The notes below the pieces were generated by a model. That model was not told the DNA's origin. It searched no databases and worked only from the letters and a program-made list of their open reading frames with translations. A DNA stretch of 64,000 nucleotides, from the NCBI GenBank assembly GCA_963575645.1, contig OY754465.1, positions 61,899,901 through 61,963,900 on the forward strand, given 5' to 3'. Positions 21,548 through 33,502 of this stretch are shown here, piece by piece. The DNA comes from Xanthostigma xanthostigma. Its lineage: Eukaryota > Arthropoda > Insecta > Raphidioptera > Raphidiidae. Position numbers and translations under genes: made by a program. Position 1 is the stretch's first letter, and each line of letters starts with the position of its first letter.

Positions 21548-21766
21548 TTCAAATCTTTGATTAACGTCTGAATAGAACTCTTCAAATAAATAAAATTGTC
21601 GACCAACTTTTCTCAGACCAATTATATTGACAAAAAATAATATTTCTGAAGAAGATCCAAATCCGGATCGAAACGTCATCTTGTGTTATATTGATTTGTA
21701 ATTTTATTATTTTTTGTCAATATATTGGTCTGAGAAAAATTGGTCGACAATTTTATTTATTTGAAG
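21548..21766 (+). mobile_element. Penelope-like hairpin remnant, copy 2 (219 bp)
   Basis: Arms of about 60 bp hold AAATAAATAAAATTGTCGAC and its inverse round a 58-bp centre with CTGAAGAAGATCC...GGATCGAAACGT. The 14-bp direct repeat AATTCTTGTAAAAA flanks it (21534-21547 and 21767-21780). It matches the arms of the 904-bp element but has no nuclease frame. Confidence 0.8.
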
Positions 21767-21780
21767 AATTCTTGTAAAAA

Positions 21781-22360
21781 AATACGAGAATTAAATTTGT
21801 ATATTCAAAAACGTTTTAAATGAAAGCAGTATCTGTGTATAAAATCCTCAACTATTTACTAATCAATTTTTTTTTTTATAAATCAGCTTCCGCCTGTATG
21901 GAAACGACCTTGAAACCTGATCGACTGGTAATAAAATTCAAACAAAAAATTTGACAGTTGACTTACCAATTAATGTCTCGTCAAATAATGTGAAACGATT
22001 GCTCACCTGAAAATAAAAACGGAATCGTTAATTAATTTAATCAGAGCAGACAACGTAGGTATACATTTTATTTATATGTATATCGAAAATACGGATATAG
22101 GTCCGTATAGACTATAGATGCACGATCAAGGCTACTATTTGTGACGCAATAGAAAATTTAGTTTCGTGTTACATGGAAACTTGTTAATCGCGTGCGTGGT
22201 TTCCTTTTACGACGATTTCCCGTCTAGCAAAATGCTTTTCCACATCGCACTATAGCTGTATCTAGGGTCGAGGGGTGATCAATATTATCCATGAACTAGT
22301 CTTGCAAGTGTCGTTCACGACGCAATAAGTTTCTCCATAGATATATTACAATAGAGTAAG
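21781..22360. other. Unassigned stretch
   Basis: No gene or repeat border seen. Confidence 0.4.
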
Positions 22361-22808
22361 GAAAGTGTCTGCAATTAAGAGAGAGAACTGTTCCTTATCT
22401 CTATGGTAAACTAATGTTGCAAAACAATGCTGATTTGAGTAAACAAATTTCTGGTTTTCTGCAGCGTTCTCTCTCTTAACCGAGGACACTTTCACTTTAG
22501 AGTACGCGAGAGAGCAGTGAAAGTATTTGCAATTAAGAGAGAGAACTGTTCCTTATCTCTATGGTAACTAATGTTGCAAAACAATGCTAATTCGAGTAAA
22601 CAAATTTCTGGTTTTCTGCAGCGTTCTCTCTCTTAACCGAGGACACTTTCACTTTAGAGTACGCGAGAGAGCAGTGAAAGTATTTGCAATTAAGAGAGAG
22701 AACTGTTCCTTATCTCTATGATAACTAATGATGCAAAACAATGCTGATTTGAGTAAACACATTTCTGGTTTTCTGCAGCGTTCTCTCTTAACTGAGGACA
22801 CTTTCACT
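22361..22808. repeat. Tandem array of palindromic 157-bp monomers
   Basis: Three units, with GCAATTAAGAGAGAGAACTG beginning at 22371, 22529 and 22686. In each unit GTTCTCTCTCTTAA and ACTTTCACT near the end are inverses of the start, so one monomer can fold on itself. Linkers contain AGAGTACGCGAGAGAGC. Confidence 0.85.
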
Positions 22809-24002
22809 TATGGCACTAGGTTACTCTAGTACTTGTATATCTCTATGGTTTTTCCCTTGAAAGCGTAAAATGCCTTATTCCTTTACAATCGGTGGAACTT
22901 ATTTGTTTTTGATTAATTAGCGACCAAAGAACCTATAAAAATTAATAAAAAATATTGTGTACCCCTGCTTAACTGTGAAAATAACCTGTACGAAATAACG
23001 GTGCGAAGCCGATTTTGCATTTACAAAAGTTAATCTGATTCGCGGCAAAAAAAAAATCGATGTTGTCACTCCGTATAAAATCGGTTATAAAGGGTTAAGA
23101 ATATATTTTAAGATTTTTTCTCTTGAGGAACATATTTCCTGAAATTTAACTCCTCAATAGGAACAAAATCTAAATGTGAATTTTTCATTTCTCAGACTGG
23201 GTCTAGAGATTTAGAAATGGGATTTCATTTTTAGGGTTTCGTTCAAAATTTTAGTTGTTTTACAATTGCGAATTCTAATAAAGACACCAATTATTTTAGA
23301 TCAACTAATTTAGAAAACTTAACTCTCCAAATTTTCATTTTTTCAATCGGAAACGAAACTGCATTTCCGAAAAAAATTGCCCGGGCCAGATTACCGCACC
23401 TCCACTGTACTAAAAAAAATGATTTCGTTGTCAGTGATTTTGAGAAAATCGTAGTGTATCCAAAAGGATAACAATTTTTTGCGGGCGCTGTGTAAAAAAA
23501 TCAAATTTTCATAATGTTCATGTCCGTGAACATACGTTTAAATTTGTATCATTTAATTATCCCAGCCCTAGCTGTACCACAATATTATTATACGCATTAC
23601 TCCGCACACAGCTGTCCATACCTGTTTTTGTATGTGTCATCGTCAAAACCGGAAACTATCGAAATTTGTCACAACTTCCACCAGTTACGATACATCGTCT
23701 GACTCGAAGTAACGAATCGTTACTTATAAATTAATTTCGTTACTCGCATTTGTCGTATCCATGTCAGTTCGACTCGTTTGATGCGGTTATACGTTATACC
23801 AACAAAGTCATACCGTATCACGTATGCGACGCGCCTCGATGCGATGGTACATGCTTGATGCTGTTAGTACACGATTGTAGGTATGTCGTATGACAAGTAA
23901 CGAGTAACGTAACGATACGAAAGTAACGGGTACTGGTTCTTTAAGTAACGAATACATACGGGTGTACACAATTTCTCGTTACTTTTACAGCTCTAAAAAT
24001 AA
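22809..24002. other. Unassigned stretch with a possible hAT end
   Basis: No gene supported. 23705-23994 is dense in GTAACGA words and ends TTACTTTTACAGCTCTA, like a hAT terminal repeat, but I found no partner end or duplication. Confidence 0.4.
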
Positions 24003-24256
24003 CTAGCGATCCCGCCCGGTTTCAACCGGTTGCAAAAGAACGAATGGGGAAGGGAGGGACATGAGTACGCACATTCATCTTAGTTTACCGAGATGAATGT
24101 TGTGTCCAAATTTCATGATGATCGGAGTTACCGTTCAAAAGTTTTTGTCGGACGGACATATTTTGAGATACATTTTGCAACATTTTTCATTGATGCTCAG
24201 CTCCTATTGGTTGTAGCGTGATATTCCTCGATAAATGGGCTATTCAACAAAAAAAA
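24003..24256 (-). mobile_element. Helitron 3' half
   Basis: On the minus strand it ends GGGCGGGATCGCTAG followed by T. It matches 41708 up to the ATGGGCTAT segment, then breaks off, so the 5' part is missing. Confidence 0.75.
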
Positions 24257-24368
24257 ATGTGTAAAGCTTTTTTTTCAATTGCTTCTCAACCAAATAAATC
24301 TTCAATACATATTTTTGGAACAAAACTTCTACTAACAACTAGTTGCAAATCTTATGGAGCTCATATTA

Positions 24369-25079
24369 AGGAGGTTGAGCCGTTTTACGAAGATAATGAA
24401 AAAAATCTGAAATAAAGTTTTTTTAATAGATTTTTTTATGACAAAATTTTCTGTAAAAAATCCAAAATCATTAGGAGATTTATAAAGTTAAAAATTAAAA
24501 AAAACTTTTACATGTAGTCTTATGGAAAATATGTCAACCTAGCATGCAAACTGTTCATTTTAATTTTTTGCAAATAACCAAATAATGTCAGCAGTTCCGA
24601 AAACTAACTAAGTATGTAAAGCATCGATGTCTTACGCATATTTTAATATTTTTTCCAATTTAATTAGAAGACTTTTAATCAATAAAAAAAATTATTAAAC
24701 GTAGCACTTTTCGATTATGGACTTTTATTCTTGACAGTTTTAACAATTTTAACTGAATTTTCAACTTTGTAATGATTTAATTTTAATTTTTATTACTTCT
24801 AAATTCTTTTTTAATTATTTACTGCAAAAAATATGTAAAATACAGATATTTACATAAATTTATTGTTTTTAACCTAACTTTGTACAAAAAATTCAAAAGT
24901 TTTAAGTAAAATACTGAAAATAATTAATTAATATAAAAACGAATATTTATTTATGCCTTTATGACAATAATATTTATTGGTATCATCGACTTATAACCTT
25001 TTGTAAAAATTTATTATGGAAAAGTTTCCATTTAGAATTCGACTTACTTTTGATTGGGACTGTAACGGATCAACCTCCT
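24369..25079. mobile_element. TA-flanked MITE, copy B
   Basis: Ends AGGAGGTTGA and TCAACCTCCT with TA on both sides (TTAA-like). Full-length match to copy A with small indels. Confidence 0.8.
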
Positions 25080-25082
25080 TAA

Positions 25083-25834
25083 GATCTACAGTAGATCCAG
25101 TAAAATGGAAAAGCACAAAAATCCTTATTGGATATGGTGCACTTTTTTGGATCAACCTACGCTCACCCTATTGTTTTAAACTTTTTTTAATCTATTCATA
25201 GGCATTCGGTGTTTGCCTTTGTACATCATGCATCAATGACATTGATTTTCTGATTTAAACATTTTTTTCCGGCATACTTGAAAGTTTTCGGTAGAAGAAA
25301 CAATACGAATCGCTTTTAAAACTTTATCAAGAGTAAACAAAAGGCAACGTTCAAAACTCTCAACTGAAAAAAAAAATATATTCTTGACCTGGCCAACAGA
25401 GTACAAGTTCGTTTGTTTACGTAAAACTTTATCAACTGACCATGAATATAAAATATAATTCATTAGACGGCCATTCATCTATGTGTGTAGGTTTAACGAA
25501 CGGACGTGTAATTTATACGACGCAATCGACATGCATGGATGAGTCTAGCAAAATCTGCGCGCCGGTTCTACTTATTGAGTGGCCCATGCTTTATTTTAAA
25601 CAATCTCCAGTCTTAGAATCTTTAGTATTTCCCGTTATTAAAGCGCGGGTCACACTATAGGCTGGTTGCCAGCCGCGAGTTGTGGAAGCCGCTACTGTCA
25701 GCCATCATGCAGCTTGGTGTGAGGATAAAATTCGCCGCTGGCGCCGCTGGAGAAATTGGACATGTTCTATTTTGGTAACTGTGTCACGGATATGCCTGAT
25801 TTTGCTTGACCTTATTGAAAAAAGTGCTCTGAAT
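25083..25834. other. Unassigned stretch
   Basis: No gene supported. A locally GC-rich patch at 25640-25745 begins GCGGGTCACACTATAGGCTG, which may be one MITE end. Confidence 0.4.
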
Positions 25835-25975
25835 CGAATGAGCACAAGCGCAGAACTGTAACTCTTCTGGTTTCGAAGTTATGAGCATTTAAAGTTTGAA
25901 AATTTCAAACTCAATTATCTCCGAAACTATTGACAAGATACAGAGCTGCGCCTGTGCTCATTGGATTCAGCGTGT
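25835..25975. repeat. Imperfect inverted repeat
   Basis: CTGAATCGAATGAGCACAAG near 25831 is the imperfect inverse of CTGTGCTCATTGGATTCAGC near 25953. A related pair lies at 27033-27185. Confidence 0.6.
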
Positions 25976-26159
25976 CAAAATCTACCGGGTTACCTTAATA
26001 TCGACCCGTTCTGGGAGACTTCGATTTTGAAAATTTTTACAGGGGGGGGCCGACGATTATTTTTTCATTTTAAATAAAGTGCAGTATCGACCGGAAAGTT
26101 ATATAATATATGGCTGAAAATGACTTTGTCCTATGCAAAAAAATTGGTTGTCTGTAAAG

Positions 26160-26790
26160 TCGGTTTACGGACGATAGTTTTACGTGATAACGTATTCCGT
26201 AATACATAACCTAAATTTATATAATAATTATAATAATTCGAATCTATAATATTGCATCTTTCGCTTCAAATTTAGGTAAATTTTATTAAGTAGAATAATA
26301 AAACACTATAAAAAGTAGTTATATAAAACATCATTATAAGAGATATATTCTTTTACGCATGCGCCGATGTTCCCCAAAAACAATAGGCCACTTCATATTT
26401 GCATATTCAACATCCTCCCAAAATTTGGTTTCAATCCGCTTATCCTTGGTGTCGGAATGATAAGAAATGTCAAAAGTGACGTTTGCAACTGTCAAAGTAT
26501 TATGTTCTAATAATAATTAGTTATTCCAATACTTAACTTAGAAGGCGTTGCATTTCACAAAATACTAATGTCAAAAAATTGAATTAAACATTAGAAATGC
26601 AGCCGTTTTCATGTTAAGACAAGACATACGTTATTTTCTAATTTCCATGTATGGCAAACAAAGACAACCGACCGCGTCGCGCCATGCATTAGACAACATT
26701 GCATTTATACAGCTATTTTTCTATATAAAGTATAAAAAAACTGTTTAGGCAAATTCTGTTATACGAAATCTATGTAAAATGTTCTCCTCT
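26160..26790. repeat. Repeat block X
   Basis: It recurs in reverse at 45905-46280, where an internal part is deleted. A diverged relative of the part CCCAAAATTTGGTTTCAATC is at 34736-34990. Non-coding; the transposon class is unknown. Confidence 0.7.
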
Positions 26791-26870
26791 TTCGTTTAAG
26801 ACTGGTTTCAAACCGATCTGATTTAAATTGAGCGAGAAATTAGCAAAAAGCACGCACAGGGTCAGGCGGA

Positions 26871-26951
26871 ACGTTACGCGTTAGGAACGTTACGCGTTAG
26901 GAACGTTACGCGTTACGAACGTTAGGAACGTTACGCGTTAGGAACGTTACA
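26871..26951. repeat. 16-bp tandem array
   Basis: About five units of GGAACGTTACGCGTTA, with one unit altered. Each unit holds two self-complementary hexamers, AACGTT and ACGCGT. Confidence 0.85.
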
Positions 26952-27032
26952 CTTTTTCGTGCATGCAGCCGGTGTTTTATCAATTTATAAGATTGGTGAT
27001 TCATCAATTTATAAGACGTTATCACGTCAAAA

Positions 27033-27185
27033 ATCATGCTGAATCGAATGAGCGTATCTAGAAGTATGTAGCTATTGTAGTTTTCAAGATATAGCGTTTT
27101 TAATTTTTTCAAGAAAAATTTATAAAAACGTGTCTAACTCCTAAACCAAAGGAGATACAGAGTTGCGGGTGGTCTCATTGGTCTC
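27033..27185. repeat. Imperfect inverted repeat related to 25835
   Basis: GCTGAATCGAATGAGC and the later GGTCTCATTGG with GATACAGAG repeat the layout of the earlier element, with lower pairing. Confidence 0.45.
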
Positions 27186-27234
27186 ACAATTTGATTATCG
27201 TGTATCACTTAATAGACAAGACGGCGAGGAGTTT

Positions 27235-27860
27235 TGGGTGTATTTTTCGGGCACAGGCGAGATTATTGTTGGAATCGCTTCGTTTTAGGGTGCATTTCAA
27301 CCCCTTAAGTTTGCTTACAAATTGTTGGTGTGCTTGATTTTATAATTGACAATTAGTGACGAAAATAGTGCTTTTTTTCTCTTTTTCCTTTAATATCTCC
27401 GTTCCTCTTGACTTTTAGTATAGCATATGCATTGAAAAAGTTGTTCCTTATAAAATTTCCTAAAAAATGAGCACTGACAGAGGTCGCTAAGTGCAATTGT
27501 TAACTTGCAAATAGCCCCGAATGTTAAAAAAACACGTTTTTTTTTCACTAAAAAATGACCGCACACAGATGGCTGAAAAACAAAAATGATGTCTATGTTG
27601 ACCCAAACATGAATTTTAGCGTCATCGGTCAATTACTTCTCGAGTAATTAACGATCACTTTTTTTTTGTTTCCTTAATTGAAAATTGCGCCATTTTTTTC
27701 ACAAACGGGTTTCGCTGGTCGTACCAAGCCAGAAAAATCACAAATCCATTCAACTTTAGTATCCCGTTGGAATTTTTGGAAAAAATTAATTGTAACCGAT
27801 TTTATAACGATTTCTTTAGCGATACCAATTTTAGATAAACAATATTCAATCGTTATAAAC
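27235..27860. repeat. Repeat block Y
   Basis: It matches 47215-47870 in reverse with about 90 percent identity by eye. One edge is AGTATCCCGTTGGAATTTTT. Short frames on both strands (27390, 27674 and 27678) are part of the repeat. Confidence 0.8.
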
Positions 27861-28194
27861 ATTTCGTCTAAGCATCTGAGGATGCGACTTATTACTGAAA
27901 CGGGGCAGTATGGTTAATGGTATATAGATAATCGTTTAATATTATTATGCTTTTCACTAATTCAGTGAAATAATATACTGCATATGGATTTCATCGAATT
28001 GATTTTGTATTTAATGGTATATGTTGTGTCGACTAGACCAAGCGCAATCCCATTGACTGCAACGTCGGTTTGCGGAGCTGGACCAGCCCTATAGAAGTCC
28101 TGAATCAAGTAACCGCCATGTTATATTTGGGTCAGACCTTACCCGTAACCTGTAAACCGAAACAGACCGCACATACCAGTACATAATATAACAA
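27861..28194. other. Unassigned stretch
   Basis: No gene seen. Confidence 0.4.
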
Positions 28195-28570
28195 AAGGAC
28201 GCGAGAGGATGGGAAGACTCGACAGCGGCGGCGGCGGCGGCGGTGGGCCTGGGTAAGGCATATAGACATTAACGAGACGAGGGAGGAATTCGCGACCGGA
28301 TCGATGCTACTAAGCGCGCGTTAGACCGGTCGCCATGACAACCGCCGCTGCTGCTCGACGTCGTAGGCGACGGCTAGGGGAAGGGGACGCTCTCTCTCGC
28401 CCGATTGTCGTTCCGTGTGTGTGTGAAAGCTCTCTCTCGTCGGAGTGCGGTGACGTCACGCGGGAAACGCTCGCGCCGGCAACATTGCAGCTTCTGCCGC
28501 TGCGCGTTCCGTCAGCCCTGACGTCGCCCCGGCGCTTTTCACACACTCTTAGCGTCTCCTACGTCTACTA
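28195..28570. other. GC-rich, CpG-rich patch with a CGG run
   Basis: The GC content is far above the surroundings. It has a (CGG)6 run near 28226 and TGACGTCA at about 28451. Overlapping frames on both strands (28310 minus, 28335 plus) are arginine- and alanine-rich, a pattern that GC-rich DNA gives by chance. I found no terminal repeats, so unlike 18707 it may be unique sequence such as a promoter or a 5' untranslated exon. Confidence 0.35.
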
Positions 28571-29324
28571 TTGCATTACCGGCGCGTGGCGTGGAAAAAT
28601 ATCGGCGTGTCAACAAAAATATTGCGCTTACTTCCCGTATTGATACTTCGAATCAATAAAACTACGCATAAACAAAACCCACCAGCCGCGATATCCATTA
28701 TAATTTTATGCTGTATAATTTATGAAGATATATTTTCAAGTAGTAGGATATCAGTTGTAAGAAAGATGAAGTTTAGAAAGCATTTTTTCGATAACAAAAA
28801 TCTTGTACCTAGAAGATAAAAATGTGTCCGTACCATAATTGAAATGGCAAGTCTAGTTTTATACTTAAAAAGTAACAAAAGCCAGATTTATGTAATGAGG
28901 AATTTTTTTCTTCAGCATAAAGTAGTGTTGATCCAATAGAATGTAAAGCTTATTTTTTATGATCCTCAACCAAAACCTTCCTTCATCGTAATGAGGAATG
29001 TATGAAATATAATTCAAGATGCCATTAGGGCTTCGATCAATACGCATATTTTTTAACGGGATAGAGAATGACAGACGCGTGCTGAATTCCAAGCATTACT
29101 TCGACGGCATGGCACCCACGTTGTCGAAGTAGATCGTTCAAACACACGAGGAGCGTATCGTAGCCCCGCGTCTTCAGTGCGCATGCGTCACCGTGTGCGA
29201 GTGATGTAACTAAGGTCGGGGTCACACTGACAACATTCGACCACAAAACTAATCATACCTGCAGTACACATTCGCCGAGCGCGCTCGCCGAGAGATTGGG
29301 TAAAGCGAGCGTCTACGAATGTGT
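28571..29324. other. Unassigned stretch
   Basis: No gene supported. Confidence 0.4.
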
Positions 29325-29332
29325 CTGTGTAC

Positions 29333-29899
29333 CAGCGTTGCCAGTTTTTTTTTTTTGCCAAGTCGGGATTTTGGAACTCTTTGAGCGAAAACAGCGGGAT
29401 TCTTTCGTCGAAAGCGGGACATAGTAAACAAACGTATATAATCAGAAGTTTTCAAATACCTATTTATGTTTTTATTTGAATTAAAATTACGTTTACGTGA
29501 CAATAGATAGCAAAAATAGCCATAGAAAATGTATTTTAATAAAAATATAATATTTTAAATCAGATTTACCCTATCGTTAAATACGAGTAGTTGAGTCTTA
29601 CTCGTCTTCAGAATAAAAAAAAAACAGAAATCAAAATCAAAAAAGTTTTATTCATTAGAAAAATATGGCGTTTCAAACAATAGTCTGTGGAGTGAGTGTT
29701 ACAAATTGCAACTTACAATAAGAGAATAATTATTTATAAGAATTACTTATTCATGATATTTCTGTGAAAATATAACTTCTTTTAAAGTTATCCCCGAGTT
29801 ATCCCCGAAAAGCAGGACTGAGCCTGTCCCGCGCGGGACATTTAATTTTGATTTAAAAATCGGGACGTCCCGCCAAAATCGGGACGTCTGGCAACGCGG
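29333..29899. mobile_element. hAT MITE (567 bp)
   Basis: Ends CAGCGTTGCCAG and CTGGCAACGCGG pair with one mismatch. CTGTGTAC and CTGTGTAG flank it (29325-29332 and 29900-29907), a 7 of 8 match. The interior repeats GGGACGTC and CGGGAC near the ends. No transposase. Confidence 0.75.
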
Positions 29900-29907
29900 C
29901 TGTGTAG

Positions 29908-30922
29908 ATACACACTCGGCGTGGCTCGGCTTCGCTGTCCATTTAAAGTATTAATAGACGATCGAACTTGGTACGGACCGGACAGCGGATATGGTCCGCT
30001 CCGTACCAAATCTGCTCGTCTAGACAGTAGTCTGTACGAAATCCTAAAAAAGCACCCTATGTGTTAACAAGTGAATGTCTCTCTCGGAAACAAGGGCGAC
30101 GGTCATCTTTCGACATTCCCAAACGCTGAAATGTAAGACGACCAGCAGACAAGACAGAGGTTCTTCTTTCGACTTGTCCTAGCGTCGTTGTGCGTCTAGG
30201 CGTCCTCTTATTCTACATAATATACAGTATCGGAAAATCAATACGCGCCACGCCTCTCCTCACGGCACGCTATTACAGCGTACAGAGATAGGAAAGCGTT
30301 AACCCCTTCAACTGTTTCTATCTGACGTAATATTACGCGCAATTATGCTATACTGTTATATATAATGAATGGCTGACATCTGACACAAGATCATGTAAAT
30401 ATAGGTTGTCAGAATTTTTAAAAAACAACAACCTTCAAATTATAAATAATTAGTTAACCATTAGATGCACTTAAAAAATTAAATAACTTATAAATGTAAT
30501 TAATCATAATTATAAAGTCGATTCTGAGACGACAGAAAAAAAATCACGAATGAAAAGACAGTATCGTCTCATAAGTTTCCATCTCGCTTCGTCTTAAATC
30601 AGCGGTCCTCATTCAATGCTTCGCGAGAATGGCATGCAAAAAAGCGTTAATAGAAATATAATAAATTATTATATTTCGAATCGTTGTCTCAATGTTTCTC
30701 AGATATTTTAACGTTTCATGCTTAAGGGACCATCAAAATATTACATAACGTCTTTTTCACTACTTTTTATCCTTCCGTCCACATTAATTTAAGCTTCCCA
30801 AAGCAGCCTTAACAGTGGTAGAAGAAAAAGGTACCATCGGTGAAAATTTTCTTAGGATCCAAAATTCACATCGCACGTCGAAATTTGATGACTAATACAT
30901 CCCCCCCCGCCGATGGGAAACG
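29908..30922. other. Unassigned stretch
   Basis: No gene seen. An imperfect inverted pair lies near 29970-30005 (GGTACGGACC and GGTCCGCTCCGTACC). Confidence 0.4.
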
Positions 30923-30925
30923 TTA

Positions 30926-31352
30926 AGGCCGCTGCACACGAGGCTAGAAACGCAGCTAGGAGTTCTGCTAGCCGGTAGGCTGGGTACGAAGCTGGAAATG
31001 ACGTCACTGCGGGCTGCCTTGCTAGCTCAGAAGATAAGTTTTAAAATTAGAACAGGGGCTATTTTCCCTGCTAGATTTGTTGCTAGGTATGAGCAAGAAC
31101 CAATGAGGAAGCAGTATCTTCACGTAGGCACTTGAACAAACGCCCACATGGCGTCATTCTGCCAAACAACAGACACGTTTTGCTCTGTGTTTATATTCGA
31201 TCTGTCACTGCGCGCGCACCAGATCTATCCACAAAACACGCTTGAAAAATAGTCTCGTGTGTAGCGAGCACTTAACAGCAATCAAGAAAACCAGCGCTAG
31301 AAAACTAGTAGGCAAATCTAGCAGCGTTTCTAGGCCTCGTGTGCAGCGGCCT
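30926..31352 (-). mobile_element. Harbinger-like MITE, copy 3
   Basis: Best-defined ends of the family: AGGCCGCTGCACACGAGGC and its inverse, with TTA on both sides (30923-30925 and 31353-31355). Interior in reverse to copies 1, 2 and 4. TGACGTCA lies near 31000. Confidence 0.85.
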
Positions 31353-31355
31353 TTA

Positions 31356-32224
31356 TATAATAGTTCCTAACTAGAGTTCCAGTCTCCCAGCAGAAAAGTA
31401 GGTGCAGTGGTTTAGATTCCTGGCGGGACTAGGACAAATAAATGCGACCTTTCTCAAATCTCTTTACAATGAATATACGTCGTCATTTAACCTTAGATTA
31501 ACAAAGCTGCTGTTTAATATTTATGATTTCTTACCGACAATGTATAAACAATTTAAATAAAAGAAAGACAGTGATAAAAAAGAAAATAGGGTGTCGTAGG
31601 CATAATTCATGACATGTTTTTCTGCGTCGATAATGTCACCAATTAGCATACATCGCCGACGCAAAAACCCATAAACAAGCCTTACACTGACACAGTTACA
31701 TTATTTGAAAATATAATTATTCACAATTTGTGCGAAAGAATCGAAGAAATGAATTTAAAAAGATCGAACCGTGAAATGCAAATTAGCAAACAAAAAAAAA
31801 ATCACTTTCATTTTGAAACTAATTAATATTAATATTTTATTATCGCCTTTTTTAAGGATGGAATAAAAACACAGCGCTGTGTTTTAAGATTTTCATGTTA
31901 TATTGTCGATATAAATGAACGAGTTGCTCTAAATATTTTAGAAACTATATATTAAACACCGATGATGTAAAAATATAAACAATATATTGCACACTGAGTC
32001 AAGATATTTTTGAAGTCCTACTTCTTTTGGCGCGCTATGAAAAACTTGGCAGAGTGAATTTTTACGATGCGCGCGCACACTGTAAGATACAAAAACAGAA
32101 TGAAGTTGCCGACGTAACATCAAAGTTAACAGGATGAACTATGAAGTTGCTCGCTAAACCATGTGCCTTGGACATTTTGTTATTTTTTTTTTGTGCAAAT
32201 AAAACATACGAGAAAAATAAAAAC
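31356..32224. other. Unassigned stretch
   Basis: No gene supported. A perfect 20-bp palindrome AAAACACAGCGCTGTGTTTT lies at about 31867. Confidence 0.4.
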
Positions 32225-32237
32225 AAATATAAATAAA

Positions 32238-32360
32238 CAAATCTTAGATTAACGTCTGAATAGAAATCTTCAAATAAATAAAATTATCAACTCTATATTG
32301 ACAAAACATTTTTTTGTAAATATAGTCTGAAAAAATTGGTTGATAATTTTATTTATTTGA
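32238..32360 (+). mobile_element. Penelope-like hairpin remnant, copy 3 (123 bp)
   Basis: It shares AAATCTTAGATTAACGTCTG and the AAATAAATAAAATT arm ends with copy 2, and the whole element folds on itself. The 13-bp repeat AAATATAAATAAA flanks it (32225-32237 and 32361-32373), although that word is low-complexity. Confidence 0.65.
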
Positions 32361-32373
32361 AAATATAAATAAA

Positions 32374-33290
32374 GTTAAATAAAAATAAAGACGTTTGCAT
32401 TGACCGGTATTAGCACACCAAAAATTCGACTGATGGAAAAATGTAACATAGTGAATATGTCAGATGTTAGGCAATGTTTTATATTTTCAATACGTATAAA
32501 AATTATTTGCATGCGACACAAGATGCCTTAAAAACAGTAATTTACTGTAAATTGCGCATAAAAAAACGGCAACAATGGAAAAGTTATTTCTTCAAAATAA
32601 TCGAAATCACACGGGGTAGTCTTTTACTATTTTGGAATGGAACTCAAAAAATTGCCTCACAAATATAAAAACGAATAAATATATTGAGTTGGTGTACTGA
32701 AAAAAACGTCATTAAAAATATCAGGCAGTAGTTTTCTCATTCTTTCTTCTCGATATCTTATTCAGCGATAAAGAATGCGCACCGATATAATTTATGCATG
32801 CCTCCGCCCACCTGCGACGCCCTAAACATACCTTTGAACAAACGGTACGAATGTAATTTATCTACACAACAATAGAGTTGCAATATGGTAACGTCGTTAA
32901 GCTGCAATTAAATAATTTGACATAATCTCTGATATATACCTATGCATTAAATCTAAACATATTCATATAGCGTGTGTCCGTTATATTACGAAATAAATTG
33001 TCGCGAACAACTGTCAGTCGTGTTTTTACGTATAACGTAAAAACTGCTTGTTTAGAATTTATCTGTGTTTTTGTGTAATAAAATTTTTCTTATAACGGGG
33101 TAGTGTCGATGTGATGGCGTTTTTTGCGCAGTGAAAAGGGGAGGGCGTTTCTGGGAGTTCCTTAAAAAAAATATATAACAGGGTGGACGATAACGGGGTG
33201 GTTTTTGCGTTTTAAAATTCGTAAAAATCCGAAGCGCTAATTAAGTAAACTGTTACCATAAATTTAGCAGAATTTTAAAATTATCTCTCG
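32374..33290. other. Unassigned stretch
   Basis: No gene supported. Confidence 0.4.
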
Positions 33291-33433
33291 CATCCGGGTG
33301 AAACTAATAAACTAGGTATTGAACTTAACAATTTTTTTGTATTCATTTTATTACGTTAATAAAATCTTAAAGTAAGTTTAGCTAACGACATTCATTGACT
33401 GTTAGCTGGTACGAAGTTGGCCGGGTCAGCTAG
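33291..33433 (+). mobile_element. Helitron 3'-end fragment
   Basis: It ends GGCCGGGTCAGCTAG followed by T. The 5' end was not found. Confidence 0.5.
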
Positions 33434-33502
33434 TTTTATATAAAAAAAAGAGCCGAGCAGCGATGATTTTACTGAAGCACGGCTTTCATGATTTCTCTAC
33501 AC

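Noticed and set aside
22361..22808. CRISPR array
   Set aside because: The 157-bp units are contiguous, with no unique spacers, in a eukaryotic context.
28310..28643. Arginine-rich frames on both strands
   Set aside because: GC-rich DNA leaves all frames open; both strands give equally plausible peptides.
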